DNA of 27,815 nucleotides, taken from positions 1 to 27,815 of the forward strand of contig DATKVN010000100.1 of assembly GCA_035530055.1 (NCBI GenBank), read 5' to 3'. Both the position numbers and the translations under genes were made by a program. Shown one piece after another: positions 8,453 to 16,845 of this stretch. The notes beneath the pieces were generated by a model that saw only the letters and a program-made list of their open reading frames with translations, was not told the origin of the DNA and made no database searches. Each line of letters begins with the position of its first letter. The first letter of the stretch is position 1. Origin of the DNA: a bacterium. Lineage in GTDB: Bacteria > UBA6262 > WVXT01.

Positions 8453-9166
8453 TTAACCCTTTGCCTGTTTAATTTTTCTCTTCATCTCCTGTGCAGCTTT
8501 TCTTACATTTTTAGCACTGGAAACAGCATGGATAACAGCCACTCTTTCCGCACCTGCACGGATAACTTCTGCGACATTCTCCTGGTCAATCCCACCAATA
8601 GCAAAGAAGGGTATGTTCACTTTTTTTCTTACTTGCCGAACCGGGTTAAGCCCTATTTGCTTTAACTCAGGCTTGGAGGGAGTGGAGAAGATCGGCCCGA
8701 TACTGATATAATCGGCGCCCTCTTTTTCTGCTTTGATGGCTTCCTTTAAACTGTGAGTAGAAACACCTATGAAACGGGTAATAGAGCGCCCTTTGGGAAG
8801 AGGAGTACCTTTCTGTAGCTTTTGCTTCTGGCCTTTATATATTGAAGCTCCTGCTGCTTCCCACATTAGGAGTCTCCTGACTAACGTTAAAGGCATATCC
8901 TGTTGGCCAAGATGGACTCCATCAGCCCCCAGGGCCAGAGCAATGTCTAACCGGTCATTCATTACCATGGGCACCTCGTAGTTAGCAGTAATTTCCCTCA
9001 ATTTCTCCCCAATCTCGATTGTTTTCTTATCCATCCAGTCTTTTACCCTGAGCTGAACCATATCAGCTCCCCCCAGGAGGGCTTCCTCAGCCATCTTCAA
9101 GTAATCCATATCCGCCCTGGGAGAAAGGATAACGTATAGTTCCACATCCTGCAAAGTCTTAATCAT
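8453..9166 (-). CDS. thiE: Thiamine-phosphate synthase ThiE
   Basis: Joins hydroxymethylpyrimidine diphosphate and thiazole phosphate to thiamin phosphate. 237 residues, TIM-barrel family. Motifs include QLRVKD (38-43), [24 protein letters not shown] (68-90, given in part), GVSTHS (134-139), [11 protein letters not shown] and FFAIGGI. Residues about 100-131, between the GQQD and GVSTHS blocks, form a basic insertion of roughly 25 residues absent from typical ThiE, which explains the length (usual about 210). The insertion would lie in a barrel loop, and its role is unknown. The gene lies between a PAP2 gene and thiC, in line with a thiamin operon thiD2-(pap2)-thiE-thiC. A GAGAGGATAA ribosome binding site is upstream. 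Confidence 0.93.
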   Translation of the reverse strand: MIKTLQDVELYVILSPRADMDYLKMAEEALLGGADMVQLRVKDWMDKKTIEIGEKLREITANYEVPMVMNDRLDIALALGADGVHLGQQDMPLTLVRRLLMWEAAGASIYKGQKQKLQKGTPLPKGRSITRFIGVSTHSLKEAIKAEKEGADYISIGPIFSTPSKPELKQIGLNPVRQVRKKVNIPFFAIGGIDQENVAEVIRAGAERVAVIHAVSSAKNVRKAAQEMKRKIKQAKG

Positions 9167-9189
9167 AGACGAATTATCCTCTCACTACG

Positions 9190-10002
9190 TTAGAACTTTT
9201 GTGCAAAACCTACCTCAAAGCCCATCTCCTTTGCTCTGGCCCAAGGAAATATCCCTGTGTTCTCTGTGTTCTCCTTTTTATTCTGATAGACTACTGCCCT
9301 TCCCACCAGAGTGCCAATAACAGCTCCCAGAGCTACATCTGAAGTCCAATGTTTATCGTGGTAAACCCGGGAGAGTGCCGTAAGGCTGGCAATTGTATAA
9401 GCACTTATATCGACGAGGAGACTATCATACTCTGAAGCTATAACTGAAGCCAGAGAAAAAGCTACAGTGGCATGGCCAGAGGGAAGGGATAACTTGGCAT
9501 TGTCAAATGTCGGTCCGTAGAATTTCCCACTACCTTCCTCACGATACGGTCTACTCCTTCCCGCCAGCACTTTAAGAGTTTGACATATAATTCCTGAAAA
9601 AATAAAGGATTCCAAAGCCGAAACCCCTGTGTCTCGAGATTTCTCATCATGGAAAATTTCACCAGCCAAATAAAAAATCCCGGCAATAGAAAGAGTTGCT
9701 CTGCCATCCCCAAACTGTTTTGAGAAGGAGAATATTTCATCCCAGCTATTACTGCCAGAATCCTGGACTGAATCCCTGATGTCTTCATCTAAAGCCATCA
9801 ATCCGCAAGTGCCCAGAAGAATTGCTGAGAGTGGAAGAACATCAGACTTGCCTAATCTGAGAGGACTGGTAAAGATATATTTGAAGTCTCTGCCGAACCG
9901 AGAAAATATATTTCTTTTTTCAGAAGCAAAGGCAGGCTCACCTGGGGAAAAAAAGGAAAGGATAAAAATTGAAAGAACTATGCTGAGCCAGTTTTTCTTC
10001 AA
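9190..10002 (-). CDS. PAP2-superfamily membrane phosphatase, exported
   Basis: Type 2 phosphatidic acid phosphatase family, likely dephosphorylating a lipid phosphate or pyrophosphate at the outer face of the inner membrane. The three signature motifs are complete: K144-R151-P152 (KVLAGRSRP), S175-G176-H177 (LPSGHAT), and R212, H218 and D222 (SRVYHDKHWTSD). The N-terminus has a signal peptide (hydrophobic run, then SFFSPGEPAFAS). I prefer a TTG start at 10002, with GGGGAG 5 nt upstream, giving 270 residues; a TTG at 10023 would add seven. It interrupts an otherwise purely thiamin-related gene series. A role in thiamin phosphate salvage is possible but unsupported, as undecaprenyl or phosphatidate substrates are equally likely. 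Confidence 0.85.
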   Translation of the reverse strand: MKKNWLSIVLSIFILSFFSPGEPAFASEKRNIFSRFGRDFKYIFTSPLRLGKSDVLPLSAILLGTCGLMALDEDIRDSVQDSGSNSWDEIFSFSKQFGDGRATLSIAGIFYLAGEIFHDEKSRDTGVSALESFIFSGIICQTLKVLAGRSRPYREEGSGKFYGPTFDNAKLSLPSGHATVAFSLASVIASEYDSLLVDISAYTIASLTALSRVYHDKHWTSDVALGAVIGTLVGRAVVYQNKKENTENTGIFPWARAKEMGFEVGFAQKF

Positions 10003-10032
10003 TTCTCCCCTTTCAAGGCCCAATCTGACCTT

Positions 10033-10428
10033 CTAAGAAATGCGAGTAACTATCTTTTTCTCTATCCCATAAACTTTAAATCTGATTTTCTTAAACCTGC
10101 CTCCCGCATCCGCAGAAATAAGTCTGGAAAACTCTTCCAGAACTCTTATTCCCTCTTCTACTCTTCTGAAATTTGCAAAAACGATATCCTTGAGATTACC
10201 CCTCTTTCCTTCTTTGATGAACAGCCCCACATCCTTTTCAGGTTCCCTGGACTTTACTAATCGAGGGTAGACGCTTTGGGTAATCTTACTCAAATTATGC
10301 CTGAGATTTTTTAGCTTTTTACATAACTCCTTATCGTTATATAAAAAACGGGCTACATCTTCAATGACCCGTAACCCTTCTCTGGCTCTGTTTAGATTAG
10401 CGTCCAAAAGTCTATATTTATTTTGCAT
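10033..10428 (-). CDS. thiD2: Stand-alone ThiD2-family hydroxymethylpyrimidine phosphate kinase
   Basis: 131 residues matching the small domain often fused to the N-terminus of ThiE in other bacteria: RLLDANLNRAREGLRVIEDVARF, LRHNLSK, DVG...R, and the second half-repeat DIVFANFRRVEEGIRVLEEFSR. The domain family (ThiD2) is known as a monofunctional HMP-phosphate kinase, giving the diphosphate needed by ThiE. The presence of thiC and thiE just downstream, and no ordinary thiD here, supports this role. The two similar helical halves (NRAREGLRVIED and RRVEEGIRVLEE) suggest an internal repeat. The ribosome binding site is weak. The spacer upstream is a foldback repeat with no riboswitch visible. 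Confidence 0.8.
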   Translation of the reverse strand: MQNKYRLLDANLNRAREGLRVIEDVARFLYNDKELCKKLKNLRHNLSKITQSVYPRLVKSREPEKDVGLFIKEGKRGNLKDIVFANFRRVEEGIRVLEEFSRLISADAGGRFKKIRFKVYGIEKKIVTRIS

Positions 10429-10437
10429 CTCAAAGCG

Positions 10438-10548
10438 TCAGGGCTCAATTTATTGAGCCCGTCAATTCCGCCAGGTTTCGCGTGAGCGCTGGCGGAATTT
10501 GAGCGAGGTTTTGCTGACCGAGCGACTCCGAAAACTACCCCTTTATCC
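10438..10548. repeat. Foldback repeat plus copy 2 of the dispersed GGAGTCGCTCGG repeat
   Basis: The accC-thiD2 spacer is almost all palindrome. An outer GTCAG/CTGAC pair (starting at about 10438 and 10514) encloses a perfect GGGCTCAA/TTGAGCCC hairpin and an 11-bp AATTCCGCCAG/CTGGCGGAATT hairpin. Directly after it, 10517-10548 is a near-identical copy of the sequence found at 5746-5776 and 14749-14780. This copy overlaps the accC stop codon, so the last accC codons come from the repeat. Confidence 0.65.
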
Positions 10549-11892
10549 TTGTTTAAATATTCTTTTCTGAATAAAACTGGTGTCGACTTCCCCCTTTCTG
10601 TAAAACTCATCAGCCATGACTTTGGTATGGAAAGGAATAGTAGTCTTTACTCCCTCAATAACAAATTCGCCGAGAGCCCTTTCCATGCGAGCAATCGCCT
10701 CCTGCCTATTATCTCCAATCACGATTAACTTGGCAATCATTGAATCGTAGAAGGACGGTATAGTGTAACCTTGATAAATGCCCGTATCCACTCTCACCCC
10801 GGGTCCTCCCGGGATAATATAACTAGAAATCGTACCCGAAGAAGGCAAGAAGTCTTTATCAGGGTCCTCAGCATTTATCCGGCATTCAATAGCATTTCCA
10901 CAAATCTTAATTTTATCCTGGTCGAGATTCAACTTCTCACCGGCAGCCAACTTGATCTGCATCTTAACCAGATCGATCCCGGAAATAAGTTCGGTCACGG
11001 GATGTTCTACCTGAATCCTTGTGTTCATCTCCATAAAATAGAAATCATCGTCGTTATCCAACAAGAATTCCACTGTGCCCACAGTAGTATATTTTACTGC
11101 TTTAGCGGCTTTAACAGCCGCATGCCCCATCTTGCGTCGCAACTTCGAGTTAACTGCAGGAGAAGGCGATTCCTCGACCAACTTTTGGTGGCGACGCTGT
11201 ATGGAACAATCCCTCTCTGGCAAGTAGATAATATTGCCTTTCCTGTCCCCCAGAATCTGGAACTCAACATGTCTTGGTTTGGAAATATACTTCTCCAGAT
11301 ATACTTCCTCCTTGCCAAAGGCTGCTTTAGCCTCACTCTGGCAGGTCATCACTGCATTCTTCAACCCTTCCTGGTTCTGGACAATGCGCATTCCTTTGCC
11401 ACCGCCGCCAGCAGATGCCTTTACCACTATAGGATATTTAATCTTTCTTGCCAGTTTCAGAGCATCATCTATCTTGGAAATAGTTCCCTTACTACCGGGA
11501 ATGATAGGCACCCCTGCCTTTTCCATTGCCTTTCTCGCTCTACTTTTATCTCCCATCTTCAAGATTACTTCTTTGGACGGTCCAATGAAAGTAATATTAC
11601 AGGATTGGCAAACCTCTGCAAAATAGGTGTTCTCTGCCAAAAATCCATACCCAGGATGGATTGCATCAGCGCCAGTAATTTCCGCTGCACTGATTATATT
11701 GGGGATATTAAGATAACTCTCATCCGAAGGTGCGGGTCCAATACAGACACTCTCATCAGCAAACCTCGTATGTAAGGAACCATTATCTGCCTCTGAGTGG
11801 ACGGCTACTGTCTTTATCTTCATTTCCCGACAAGCACGAATTATCCTCAATGCAATCTCGCCCCGGTTAGCTATTAAAATCTTTTTGAACAT
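10543..11892 (-). CDS. accC: Biotin carboxylase subunit of acetyl-CoA carboxylase
   Basis: ATP-grasp enzyme that carboxylates biotin on BCCP, the first half-reaction of malonyl-CoA formation. 449 residues, the normal length. Motifs: [17 protein letters not shown] at the N-terminus, [14 protein letters not shown], the glycine-rich ATP loop [45 protein letters not shown] and [11 protein letters not shown] strong GAGGAGG site precedes the ATG. It follows accB after a spacer of about 175 nt containing two strong hairpins that could modulate the accB:accC ratio. The stop codon lies within a dispersed repeat. Confidence 0.96.
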   Translation of the reverse strand: MFKKILIANRGEIALRIIRACREMKIKTVAVHSEADNGSLHTRFADESVCIGPAPSDESYLNIPNIISAAEITGADAIHPGYGFLAENTYFAEVCQSCNITFIGPSKEVILKMGDKSRARKAMEKAGVPIIPGSKGTISKIDDALKLARKIKYPIVVKASAGGGGKGMRIVQNQEGLKNAVMTCQSEAKAAFGKEEVYLEKYISKPRHVEFQILGDRKGNIIYLPERDCSIQRRHQKLVEESPSPAVNSKLRRKMGHAAVKAAKAVKYTTVGTVEFLLDNDDDFYFMEMNTRIQVEHPVTELISGIDLVKMQIKLAAGEKLNLDQDKIKICGNAIECRINAEDPDKDFLPSSGTISSYIIPGGPGVRVDTGIYQGYTIPSFYDSMIAKLIVIGDNRQEAIARMERALGEFVIEGVKTTIPFHTKVMADEFYRKGEVDTSFIQKRIFKQG

Positions 11893-11970
11893 TAAAATTT
11901 CCTCCTCTTTCCCTTAGAAAACCTTACTTCGTCAGATTGGTCTATCCCCACAGTAAGTCCAAACCCTCTC

Positions 11971-12068
11971 AGAAATCAAAGATTTCTAACCCCGTTAGAG
12001 ATTTATCTCTAAACGGGCAAAAACCTTCTAATGGGGTTTACCCTCGCCCATTCTTAATGGGCGGGGGT
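11971..12068. repeat. Three consecutive hairpins between accB and accC
   Basis: First hairpin: AGAAATC/GATTTCT at 11971-11987. Second: CCCGTTAGAGAT at 11991-12002 pairs with 12005-12017 with a single bulged A. Third: ACCCTCGCCCATT (12040-12052) pairs with 12056-12068 around a CTT loop and touches the accB stop codon. No T-run follows on the minus strand, so these are not classical terminators. They look like repeat family members; related CCGTTAGA palindromes occur at 19351-19400 and 24318-24374. Confidence 0.65.
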
Positions 12069-12631
12069 TACTTATGTCTTTTCTTTGAACTCTTAGATGC
12101 CCCCTCTCTTTCATAATAAGGGTCTATCAAAAACATATCTTGCCCATATTCTACTGGGTGACCGTCCTCTACCAAAATTTTAACTACTTTTCCCCCTTTA
12201 TCAGCAGAGATCTCCCTCATAATTTTCATAGCCTCAATAACGCAGATTTTTTGTCCAGGTTTGATGACATCTTTAACCTTAACCAGAGGAGATTGGTCTT
12301 CAGAAAGTGAATTATAAAAAGTTCCCACCATGTGAGATTTAATTATGGTGTACTTTTCTGAAAAAGGGAGGATTTCTTCTTTTTGCTGGGAACTCCCTTC
12401 CTCTGTCTTGGGGCTGGAAGGAAAAGTTTCATAAGCACCTGCTTCCTTCTGGGCTGATTCTTTTTGTTCATCCAAATTAGGTGCTCCCCTTTTAAAACTT
12501 ATTTTCGTTCCGTCGTTTTCCCATAGAAGCTCTGTAATATCGGCATCTTTTACAAGGTTGACAAATTCTCTTATCTGCACTAGTTCTTTTGCCTTCTTAT
12601 TACTGCTATTTTTACTCTTCTTCTTTCTCAT
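12068..12631 (-). CDS. accB: Biotin carboxyl carrier protein of acetyl-CoA carboxylase
   Basis: Carries the biotin that shuttles CO2 between AccC and the carboxyltransferase. 187 residues: a basic N-terminus and helical region (about 1-50) with the family's 'ITELLWENDGTKISFKRG' segment, then a Glu/Gln/Ser-rich flexible linker (about 52-92), then the biotinyl domain (about 93-172) with IEAMKIMREI, biotinylated Lys K136. A basic Lys/Ser tail (SKSSKKRHK) extends past the usual end. A GAGGAGGG site precedes the ATG. The gene is upstream of accC and downstream of efp, a common order in Firmicutes and related lineages. Confidence 0.93.
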   Translation of the reverse strand: MRKKKSKNSSNKKAKELVQIREFVNLVKDADITELLWENDGTKISFKRGAPNLDEQKESAQKEAGAYETFPSSPKTEEGSSQQKEEILPFSEKYTIIKSHMVGTFYNSLSEDQSPLVKVKDVIKPGQKICVIEAMKIMREISADKGGKVVKILVEDGHPVEYGQDMFLIDPYYEREGASKSSKKRHK

Positions 12632-12688
12632 AATCCCTCCTCAGAAACTTCTCTCTGCCTTACCCATCAAAGGGTTAACAAATAAATA

Positions 12689-12708
12689 GGCCACTCCAAC
12701 CAGTGGCC
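12689..12708 (-). terminator. Hairpin after efp, possible weak terminator
   Basis: GGCCACT/AGTGGCC 7-bp stem with a 6-nt loop, starting 18 nt past the efp stop. On the minus strand it is followed by TATTTATTTGTT, a poor U-tract, so it may attenuate rather than fully terminate transcription before accB. Confidence 0.4.
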
Positions 12709-12726
12709 AAAAAATTTTGTTTGAAT

Positions 12727-13284
12727 CTATACTCTCTCGATATATTTGCCAGTCTGCGTGTCCACTCGAATTGTATCACCGGTATTGATAAATAGAGGCA
12801 CCTGGATTTTTGCCCCTGTTTCCACTTCAGCCGGCTTAGTCACATTAGTAACAGTATTGCCTTTCTTTCCCGGTTCCGTATAGGTAACCTTAAGTTTTAC
12901 AGAGTTGGGCATTTCTGCCCCGATTATCCGCCCTTTATATATAAGAACTTCTATTTCCATATTCTCTTTTAAAAACTGTGTACCCTCACCTAACTCTTTT
13001 TCCGTAAAAGGAATCTGCTCAAAAGTTTCCATGTCCATAAAGTAGTAATTCTTCTCATCCTTATATAAATACTGCTTTTTTCTCCTTTCCAGGAAAGCCT
13101 GTTCAAACCTATCCTCAGGCCGAAAAGTCTTTTCCATAATCCGTCCTGTGGCCAGGCTCTTCAATTTTGTCCTCACCATAGCTCCGCCCTTGCCGGGCTT
13201 ATGGTGCTGGAACCAGATAACAGTGAATAGCTCGCCGTTAAGTTCAATATTAATCCCGTTCTTAAAGTCCCTGGCTGAAACCAT
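12727..13284 (-). CDS. efp: Elongation factor P
   Basis: 185 residues, the normal length, for the ribosome-bound factor that relieves stalling at polyproline stretches. The N-terminal KOW-like domain carries the peptidyl-transferase-reaching loop HHKPGKGGAMVRTK, with the normally modified residue being Lys32. Two OB domains follow, ending in QVPLFINTGDTIRVDTQTGKYIERV, matching the family C-terminus. No modification enzyme gene (epmA/epmB, earP) is present in the window. A short region of palindromic repeats separates it from the upstream peptidase gene, and the ribosome binding site is weak. Confidence 0.95.
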   Translation of the reverse strand: MVSARDFKNGINIELNGELFTVIWFQHHKPGKGGAMVRTKLKSLATGRIMEKTFRPEDRFEQAFLERRKKQYLYKDEKNYYFMDMETFEQIPFTEKELGEGTQFLKENMEIEVLIYKGRIIGAEMPNSVKLKVTYTEPGKKGNTVTNVTKPAEVETGAKIQVPLFINTGDTIRVDTQTGKYIERV

Positions 13285-13300
13285 ATACTAAACCTTTTCT

Positions 13301-13420
13301 CCCTCTCCCCTTTGGGGAGAGGGTTGGGCCTGCCCGTGCCTGGCACGAGCCACGGCCAGGGATGAGGGGACTATCCCTCTGTTGACTTTCACTTTCTCCC
13401 TCTCCCCTTTGGGGAGAGGG
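13301..13420. repeat. Pair of CCCTCTCCCC/GGGGAGAGGG hairpins
   Basis: Two copies (13301-13323 and 13398-13420) of a perfect 10-bp stem with a TTT loop, each followed by GGTTGGG. Between them are a CGTGC/GCACG hairpin and a partial GGGGA copy. Very similar sequences are dispersed in many unrelated bacterial genomes. They lie between the peptidase stop and the efp start. Confidence 0.7.
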
Positions 13421-13434
13421 TTGGGGTGAGGGGG

Positions 13435-14550
13435 TTATTCCTTTGTTAACACCTCATAACCTTTTTTCGTAACTAAAACCATATCTTCGATTCTCATTCC
13501 GCCAAAACCTGGAACATAGACTCCCGGCTCAACAGTCAAAACCATCCCCGTTCTCAAAACCTGCTTGCTATTCTCTTCCACCCAGGGGAGTTCGTGGACG
13601 TCCAGTCCAATTCCATGGCCAGTCCTGTGGATAAAATAGTCACCAAACCCAGCTCGGGCAATCGCTTTCCTGGCTGCAGAATCGATAATTGAACACCTAA
13701 CCCCGGGTCTTATCTTCTCTATAGCAGCTCTCTGGGCCTTGCGCACCACCTGGTAAATCTTCTTATATTTGCCTTTGAATTCAAAGGACAATGTAGCCCG
13801 GAGACTTTTTCCAGGATTATTCGTTATTATATCCAAAAATAGAGGTCTTGTCAAGTCGGAACAGTAACCCTTGTACACGCATCCCATATCAATAAGCAGA
13901 CAGTCGCCCGACCTTATCTTCCTCTCTCCTGTGTGATGGTGGGGATAGGCAGTATTCTCCCCAGAAGCGACTATAATCTCAAAAGAAGACTTCTGGGCAC
14001 CTCTTTTCTTCATAAAATATTCGAGCTGGCAAGCAATGATTCTCTCCTTCATTCCTATTCTAATTCTCTTTTTTATGAATCGAAAAGCTGCCACACAGAT
14101 CTGGGCACTCTTTCTGATAAGGCCCACCTCTTCTTCTGTTTTAACTATTCGCATCTCTTCCACCAGGCCATCTAAAGGCACTAACCTGACTCTCCTGAAA
14201 GCCTTTCCCATCTCCTTATATCTTTTAATTGAAACTCCTCCTGCTTCAAAACCCAGCTTTCTTATTTTCTCACCAGTGAGGAATTTCCCCAGCTTCTCCC
14301 AAAGTTTATTCCTGAAGCCCATCACTTCGAAGTTTCTCGCTATTTCCTTAGCCTGCTCGTATAATAATTCAGGAACAAAAATCCTCGCCTCTCTTTGAGT
14401 TACCAGAGCGAAGCTACCTTCCGCTCGAAAACCACTCAAATAGAAAAGGTTCGAAGGGCTAGTAATTAAGAATCCCCCAATCCTCTTCTGTTTAAGAATC
14501 TCTCTTAACTTTCCCAGTCTATCAACCATTTCATTCTCATTCTTCGTCAT
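13435..14550 (-). CDS. pepP: M24-family Xaa-Pro aminopeptidase
   Basis: Metallopeptidase removing N-terminal residues before proline. 371 residues: a creatinase-like N-domain (about 8-130) and a pita-bread catalytic domain (about 140-371). The five metal ligands are present: D221 (LLIDMG), D232 (CSDLTR), H312 (GHGIGLDVHE), E341 (TVEPGVY) and E355 (RIEDMV). The catalytic domain has an insertion of about 20 residues (240-262) after the second ligand, compared with common family members. Genes of this type are regularly placed next to efp. A start at the in-frame ATG of codon 8 is also possible since no clear ribosome binding site precedes either. Confidence 0.88.
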   Translation of the reverse strand: MTKNENEMVDRLGKLREILKQKRIGGFLITSPSNLFYLSGFRAEGSFALVTQREARIFVPELLYEQAKEIARNFEVMGFRNKLWEKLGKFLTGEKIRKLGFEAGGVSIKRYKEMGKAFRRVRLVPLDGLVEEMRIVKTEEEVGLIRKSAQICVAAFRFIKKRIRIGMKERIIACQLEYFMKKRGAQKSSFEIIVASGENTAYPHHHTGERKIRSGDCLLIDMGCVYKGYCSDLTRPLFLDIITNNPGKSLRATLSFEFKGKYKKIYQVVRKAQRAAIEKIRPGVRCSIIDSAARKAIARAGFGDYFIHRTGHGIGLDVHELPWVEENSKQVLRTGMVLTVEPGVYVPGFGGMRIEDMVLVTKKGYEVLTKE

Positions 14551-14567
14551 CTTAAAACCCTGAAATT

Positions 14568-14780
14568 CGAAAGATAGTTTGCGAAGATTTTAGGAATTTT
14601 AGCCAAAAAACGAGGACACCTTTTTCTTTGAAGCAAATCACTGTTTGACGAGCGAAGCGAGGAGTTTTGATTTGCTCTTTGCAGAGTCTGAAGTTTTTTG
14701 GCGTTAATAAATTCCTCAGCGATGAGCAAACTATCTTTTAAATTATCAACCGAGCGACTCCGATAACTATTCCTTCATCC
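14568..14780. repeat. Large foldback element between aroQ and pepP, with copy 3 of the dispersed repeat
   Basis: The spacer is a long imperfect palindrome. AAAGATAGTTTGC near 14570 pairs with its complement at 14727-14739. AGGAATTTTAGCC plus AAAAAAC pairs with GTTTTTTGGCG...AAATTCCT. A further inner TTTGAAGCAAATCA segment pairs with TGATTTGCTC. The outer right end, 14749-14780, is a near-identical copy of the right arm of the MITE-like unit at 5755-5773 and overlaps the aroQ stop codon. The spacer's left end (CCTGAAATTCGAAAGATAG) resembles that unit's left arm. A 60-codon open frame inside it is not a gene. Confidence 0.6.
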
Positions 14781-15198
14781 CCACTGCGGCTCTCAATGCC
14801 AGAAGATACCCATCCGGACCAAAACCACAAATCTGGCCAACAGCCACCGGCACAATTAAAGACTTCCGACGAAACTCCTCCCGTCCGTAGATATTTGACA
14901 GATGAACCTCAATAGTAGGAATCCCTGTAGCCACAATAGCGTCCCTGATAGCCACACTTGTATGGGTATAAGCAGCAGGATTAATGATTAAAAAGTCGAA
15001 TTTACCCTTGGCTTTTCCAATAGTCTCCACAATCTCCCCTTCATGGTTAGACTGGAAGAACTCGAGTTCACATCGCAGTTCTTTAGCTAATTCGACCATT
15101 TTTTCGTTAATTTCCTTTAGAGTCAGCCTGCCATATACCTCAGGTTGCCTCTCACCTAAAAGGTCAAGATTGGGACCATTAATCACTAAAAGCTTCAT
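14767..15198 (-). CDS. aroQ: Type II 3-dehydroquinate dehydratase
   Basis: Third step of the shikimate pathway, dehydrating 3-dehydroquinate. 143 residues from the ATG at 15198, which has an ideal AGGAGGAGA site; a TTG five codons upstream is less likely. Motifs: [18 protein letters not shown] at the N-terminus with catalytic R17 and Y22, then FQSNHEGE, the [16 protein letters not shown] block with the catalytic His, and [14 protein letters not shown]. Length is normal. It follows aroB in the same direction. The last codons lie in a dispersed repeat that also supplies the stop codon. Confidence 0.95.
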   Translation of the reverse strand: MKLLVINGPNLDLLGERQPEVYGRLTLKEINEKMVELAKELRCELEFFQSNHEGEIVETIGKAKGKFDFLIINPAAYTHTSVAIRDAIVATGIPTIEVHLSNIYGREEFRRKSLIVPVAVGQICGFGPDGYLLALRAAVGMKE

Positions 15199-15222
15199 TT
15201 CTCCTCCTAACAATTCCGAAGA

Positions 15223-16308
15223 CTACTCCATGAGCCCTGTAACTACATTTCTCACTATGTCTTCTGGTACATCATTCCTCACTACAACTCTTCCAATCTT
15301 CTCTGGCAAAACGAACCTGACCTTTCCTGCCTGCACCTTCTTATCCAGAGAAAGAACCTGTATGATATCGTCTACACTTAATTTCACTCCAATTCTACCT
15401 GGCAAACCAGCTTTTTCAATCAAACGCTCAATTCTATCTCTTGCCTCTTTTTTCAACATCCCCATTTCTTCGGCAATTTTACACGCACCAACCATACCAA
15501 TTGCCACAGCCTCGCCATGCTTGTACTTCTTATAATCAGTAAGAGCCTCGAGTGCGTGGCCCAGAGTATGACCAAAATTGAGAATCGACCTCAGCCCTTT
15601 TTCTCTTTCATCCTTTTCCACAACTCCTGCTTTAAACTTGCAACAGCGAGCTACAACCCTCTCCAGCACCTCCAGATCGAGTTCTCTTAACTTTTCAATC
15701 TTCTCTTCCAGATATTCAAAGAAGTTTTTATCGAGAATAATGCCATATTTAATCACCTCAGCCATCCCTGCCTCCATCTCCTCAACCGGCAGTGTCTTCA
15801 AAACAGCAAGGTCGATATAGACCAGAAATGGCTGATAGAAAGAACCTACCAAATTCTTACCTTCGGGAAGATTGACCGCCACTTTACCACCTACGGAACT
15901 GTCCACCTGAGCCAGGAAAGTAGTGGGAACCTGAACTATGGGGAGACCACGCATAAAAGTTGCCGCTACATATCCAGCCAGATCACCAATCACCCCTCCT
16001 CCCAATCCCACAATAATAGATCCCCTCTCCAGCCTGTATTCCACACACTTTGTATACAGTCTATTCGCCTCATCCTGGGACTTATGCTCCTCACCATCGG
16101 GAACCTGGGCCACCAAGACTTGAAATCCAGCCTCCTGCAAGCTCCTCTCCACTGTCTCCAGGTAGTATTCTGCAATTGTGGGATTAGTAACAATAAGGCT
16201 CTTAATCCCTTTTGTGTATTTCTTAAGCATTCTACCAATCTCATCCAGGGGGTAACCTATAAGAATATTGTAACTCTTCTCACCCAGTCCCACTTTCACT
16301 GTTTTCAT
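15223..16308 (-). CDS. aroB: 3-dehydroquinate synthase
   Basis: NAD- and metal-dependent second enzyme of the shikimate pathway. 361 residues, normal length. Motifs include PDGEEHKS, GLGGGVIGDLAGYVAATFMRG (given in part), VPTTFLAQVDSSVGGKVAVN, the metal-binding E in AGMAEVIKYG, ILNFGHTLGHALE and KHGEAVAIGM. The ATG overlaps the aroK stop codon by 4 nt, so the two are translationally coupled. aroQ follows after a 24-nt gap. Confidence 0.96.
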   Translation of the reverse strand: MKTVKVGLGEKSYNILIGYPLDEIGRMLKKYTKGIKSLIVTNPTIAEYYLETVERSLQEAGFQVLVAQVPDGEEHKSQDEANRLYTKCVEYRLERGSIIVGLGGGVIGDLAGYVAATFMRGLPIVQVPTTFLAQVDSSVGGKVAVNLPEGKNLVGSFYQPFLVYIDLAVLKTLPVEEMEAGMAEVIKYGIILDKNFFEYLEEKIEKLRELDLEVLERVVARCCKFKAGVVEKDEREKGLRSILNFGHTLGHALEALTDYKKYKHGEAVAIGMVGACKIAEEMGMLKKEARDRIERLIEKAGLPGRIGVKLSVDDIIQVLSLDKKVQAGKVRFVLPEKIGRVVVRNDVPEDIVRNVVTGLME

Positions 16309-16817
16309 CTTTTCTCTCTCTCAGATAAAAATTTAATAATCTCATCCACAACTTCTTCTATCCCTTTATTAGAAGTATCAATCATCCTGCTACATCTCTT
16401 ATAAAATCGTTCTCTTTTCTTTAAAAGCCTGTTTATTTCACTTACAGGGTCATCTATATTTAGTAGTGGCCGATAATTCGTCTTACCTGTGCGCCTCAGA
16501 ATCGCTTCAGGTGAAGCGGTCAAACATATAATCACCCCGTTCCTTTCCAGCTCCTCCATGTTCTCACTTCTCTGAACCACTCCCCCACCAGTATCTATAA
16601 CAAAGTTGTCCAGCAATGCCACACACTTAACAGCTTTTGTTTCCACATCCCGGAAGTAGGGTTCACCCTTTCTCTTGAAAATTTTAGGTATGGACATCCC
16701 CACATCTTTCTCAATTATCTCATCAGTACCAATATATTTCATATTCAACTTTTGGGCTAACTTTTTCCCTACAACCGTCTTGCCAGTGCCCATCATTCCT
16801 GTCAAAACAATGTTCAT
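16305..16817 (-). CDS. aroK: Shikimate kinase
   Basis: Phosphorylates shikimate. 170 residues from the ATG at 16817; an in-frame TTG four codons earlier is possible but less typical. The Walker A loop is GMMGTGKT (7-14). The shikimate-binding Asp is in GTDEIIE, followed by GEPYFRDVE and DTGGGVV; the lid segment has TGKTNYRPLL. It is the first gene of the aroK-aroB-aroQ run, and a promoter probably lies just upstream. Confidence 0.94.
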   Translation of the reverse strand: MNIVLTGMMGTGKTVVGKKLAQKLNMKYIGTDEIIEKDVGMSIPKIFKRKGEPYFRDVETKAVKCVALLDNFVIDTGGGVVQRSENMEELERNGVIICLTASPEAILRRTGKTNYRPLLNIDDPVSEINRLLKKRERFYKRCSRMIDTSNKGIEEVVDEIIKFLSEREKR

Positions 16818-16845
16818 GGAGAACCCCAATTTAACTTAATGAATA

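Noticed and set aside
10429-10542. Possible TPP riboswitch upstream of thiD2
   Set aside because: The spacer is made of perfect palindromes and a dispersed repeat; the CUGAGA and ACCUGAU-type conserved segments of the TPP aptamer are not seen.
10771-11775. 334-codon open frame on the plus strand
   Set aside because: Fully antisense to accC, low-complexity composition with no family resemblance; a by-product of accC codon usage.
14547-14729. 60-codon minus-strand frame upstream of pepP
   Set aside because: Lies wholly within a foldback repeat and has no family resemblance.
14984-15535. 183-codon open frame on the plus strand
   Set aside because: Antisense to aroQ and aroB; Ser/Pro/Ile-rich translation typical of a shadow frame.
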